DNA of 64,000 bases from Desulfovibrio piger ATCC 29098 (GTDB lineage: Bacteria > Desulfobacterota > Desulfovibrionia > Desulfovibrionales > Desulfovibrionaceae): NCBI RefSeq assembly GCF_000156375.1, contig NZ_DS996360.1, positions 118,487-182,486 on the forward strand, written 5' to 3'. Both the position numbers and the translations under genes were made by a program. Each line of letters starts with the position of its first letter. The first letter of the stretch is position 1. Shown here in pieces: positions 62,220 through 64,000 of the stretch. The notes beneath the pieces were generated by a model that worked only from the letters and a program-made list of their open reading frames with translations, was not told the origin of the DNA and ran no database searches.

Positions 62220-62960
62220 TTACGGCAGGCAGCAGACAGCCAGCACGGCGCATTCCGCGGTCTCGATGAGGGCCCCGAAAACGTCGCCCGTGACGCCGCC
62301 GATGCGCTTGCGGGCCGCGGAAAGCAGCCAGCAGGCCACCAGCACGGCCGCCAGCAGGGCGTAGAGGCCATGCCGCCCCATCACGAGGCAGGCCGCAAGG
62401 CAGAGCCCGAGGGCCGTGTAGGCGTAGCGGGGCTTCATGCCGTCGTGCATCATGGACCCCAGACCGCCGGGCCGGGCTGAGGGCAGACGCATGCCCACGA
62501 AGACCTGACAGCGTCCCAGCAGACCGGCAAGGCAGCAGGCCCCCAGCGCGTGCAGGGGCGCCATCCCGGCCAGTGCCGCCAGTGCCGCGACCTTGGTGGA
62601 GAGGACGAAGAACAGGGCCAGAGCGCCGAAGCTGCCCAGGCGGGAATCCTTCATGATGGTCAGACGGCGTTCGGGCGAGGTCTCCACCAGCAGACCGTCG
62701 CCGCAGTCGGCGACCCCGTCCAGATGCAGGCCGCCGGTGATGACGGTCCAGACAAGGGCGGCCCCGATACCGCAGAGCGGGGCGGGCAGGCCCAGCAGGA
62801 CAGCCAGCAGCAGGGCCAGGGCGGCCAGCGCGCCCACCAGCAGGCCCACGGCGGGCAGCCAGGCCACCACACCGGAAAGGGTGGGAGGCAGGGGCGCGGA
62901 GCCCACGGGGATGCGGGTGAAGAAGGCCAGACCGGCACGGAACGACGTGATGATGGACAT
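62220..62960 (-). CDS. cobS: Cobalamin synthase (adenosylcobinamide-GDP ribazoletransferase)
   Basis: Membrane enzyme joining adenosylcobinamide-GDP to alpha-ribazole. The 246 residues contain GGLHLDGVADCGDGL and five or more helices. FTRIP is close to the start. The ATG at 62960 is used; the same frame remains open into cbiB but that part is not coding for CobS. Confidence 0.95.
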   Translation of the reverse strand: MSIITSFRAGLAFFTRIPVGSAPLPPTLSGVVAWLPAVGLLVGALAALALLLAVLLGLPAPLCGIGAALVWTVITGGLHLDGVADCGDGLLVETSPERRLTIMKDSRLGSFGALALFFVLSTKVAALAALAGMAPLHALGACCLAGLLGRCQVFVGMRLPSARPGGLGSMMHDGMKPRYAYTALGLCLAACLVMGRHGLYALLAAVLVACWLLSAARKRIGGVTGDVFGALIETAECAVLAVCCLP

Positions 62961-63028
62961 GAGATATCGCTTTGCTGGAGGTTGAAAGGGAAAGCCGCCG
63001 TCTCGGTCCCCTGATATGCGGGCTCTCC

Positions 63029-64000
63029 TCAAATGCAGGCCATCAGCGCCGACAGCAGGGAAGCCAGTGCTGCGAAGACCAGTACGGAAGCCCACATGAG
63101 GCGCACGGACTGCAGGATATGCCGGGCCGTGGCCAGCGGGCTGCCGTCGCCCAGCCAGGGATGGTCGCGGTACAGGGGGCCGTACCAGGCCGGGCCGCCC
63201 AGTCGCAGGCCCAGGGCCCCGGCAAAGGCGGCTTCGCTCCAGGCGGAATTGGGGCTTTCGTGGGCATGGCGGTCGCGCCAGCCCACCCGGCGGCAGGCCC
63301 GGGCATCGAGGCCGGGCAGCAGGGCCGCGGCCAGCACGATGCAGGGCAGGGCCAGCCGTGCCGGGCACCAGTTGAGCACGTCGTCCAGCCGGGCGGCGGC
63401 TGTGCCGAAACAGCGGTAGGTCTCGTTGCGTTTGCCCCATAGGGCATCCAGCACGTTGGCGGCACGATGGCATGCGGCCAGAGCGGCGGCCCCGGGCAGT
63501 CCGGCCAGCAGCAGGCCCGCCGTCGCCCAGAACAGGGTGGCCAGGATGCCGTCGGTCAGGTTCTCGCCCACGCTCTCCACGCAGGCCCGGGCCACGCCAT
63601 GGGCATCCAGCTGTTGCGGGTCGCGCCCCACCAGCATGGAAACGGCCCGGCGGGCCGCCTCCAGATCGCCCCGCTCCAGCGGCTGGGCCACGCGGCGGGC
63701 GTGTTCGTCCAGGCAGCGGGGCGCCAGACAGAGGGAGACCACGACCACGCAGACGCACCAGGCGGCCCCATCCCCCAACAGTTCCCCGGCAAGCCGGACA
63801 GGCAACGCCGCCAGCAGGCCCACCGACAGGACCACAGACAGGCAGGCCGCCAGACCGGCCAGCGTCATGCGAGGCCCGTTGGGGCCGTGCCGGAAGATAC
63901 GCTCCGCTGTGGCGGCCAGGGCGCCCATGCCGCAGACGGGATGGATGCGGGCCGGGGGCTCGCCGAACAGACGGTCCAGCAGCAGGGCGGCGGGCAGGAG
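63029..64000 (-). CDS. cbiB: Adenosylcobinamide-phosphate synthase (5' end beyond window)
   Basis: Membrane enzyme that adds the aminopropanol arm to adenosylcobyric acid. The visible 323 codons read LLLDRLFGEPPARIHPVCGMG at the top, then VESVGENLTDGILATLFWA and RAANVLDALWGKRNE. The start codon lies past position 64000. Together with cobS and cobU it forms a cobalamin late-synthesis operon. Confidence 0.93.
   Translation of the reverse strand, partial: LLPAALLLDRLFGEPPARIHPVCGMGALAATAERIFRHGPNGPRMTLAGLAACLSVVLSVGLLAALPVRLAGELLGDGAAWCVCVVVVSLCLAPRCLDEHARRVAQPLERGDLEAARRAVSMLVGRDPQQLDAHGVARACVESVGENLTDGILATLFWATAGLLLAGLPGAAALAACHRAANVLDALWGKRNETYRCFGTAAARLDDVLNWCPARLALPCIVLAAALLPGLDARACRRVGWRDRHAHESPNSAWSEAAFAGALGLRLGGPAWYGPLYRDHPWLGDGSPLATARHILQSVRLMWASVLVFAALASLLSALMACI

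Noticed and set aside
61329-63029. Cobalamin riboswitch for the cob genes
   Set aside because: No B12-box-like sequence is visible; the operon promoter lies beyond the window end.

Overview
The window looks like a chromosomal segment of a high-GC, strictly anaerobic sulfate- or sulfonate-reducing bacterium, most likely of the Desulfovibrionaceae (Desulfovibrio or Bilophila relatives). That placement is an inference. It rests on an isethionate sulfite-lyase of the glycyl-radical family, abundant ferredoxin-type DUF362 proteins, NhaC, cobalamin late-synthesis genes and GC-rich codon use.

Positions 1-18400 are core genome. They hold a large MscS-type channel (cut by the window edge), a DUF362 protein, thiE, a GT9 glycosyltransferase, two TraT-like lipoproteins, topA overlapping an XdhC-family gene, and a complete RND efflux operon (adaptor, pump, outer-membrane channel). 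Positions 19300-27100 form a catabolic island for isethionate. An MHS-family transporter and an amidohydrolase-like protein lie on the minus strand. Divergent from them, behind a textbook sigma-54 promoter, are islA, islB and a PAS-AAA sigma-54 activator. The lyase would release sulfite and acetaldehyde; sulfite is the respiratory electron acceptor of such organisms.

Positions 27100-40500 are mixed core genes: NhaC antiporter, an XRE regulator, a MinD/FlhG-like ATPase, DUF362-ferredoxin, flavin reductase, MFS, AzlCD, DUF4911, a CstA-type transporter with a translationally coupled partner, and a nitroreductase.

Positions 40649-57350 are an integrated genomic island of about 16.7 kb. It sits in tRNA-Leu(TAA) and is bounded by two identical 60-bp copies of the tRNA 3' part. 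A tyrosine integrase lies at the left end and a small excisionase-like HTH gene at the right. The left two thirds is AT-rich cargo: an Rpn-type nuclease, a polymerase-palm protein of unknown role next to odd low-complexity DNA, a membrane protein with an internal repeat, a tandem duplication of a 320-residue protein, and a decayed transposase. The right third is a tight six-gene minus-strand operon: Ycf46-like AAA ATPase, Ycf35/DUF1257, DUF2997, DUF3150, RecB-like nuclease, ERF annealing protein. This operon and the polymerase-palm protein are the most likely places for undescribed biology.

Positions 57350-64000 return to core genome: pgpA, an AT-rich orphan nuclease-like gene, infA, lgt, moaC, tRNA-Leu(CAG), and cobU-cobS-cbiB of the cobalamin pathway (cbiB is cut by the window end).
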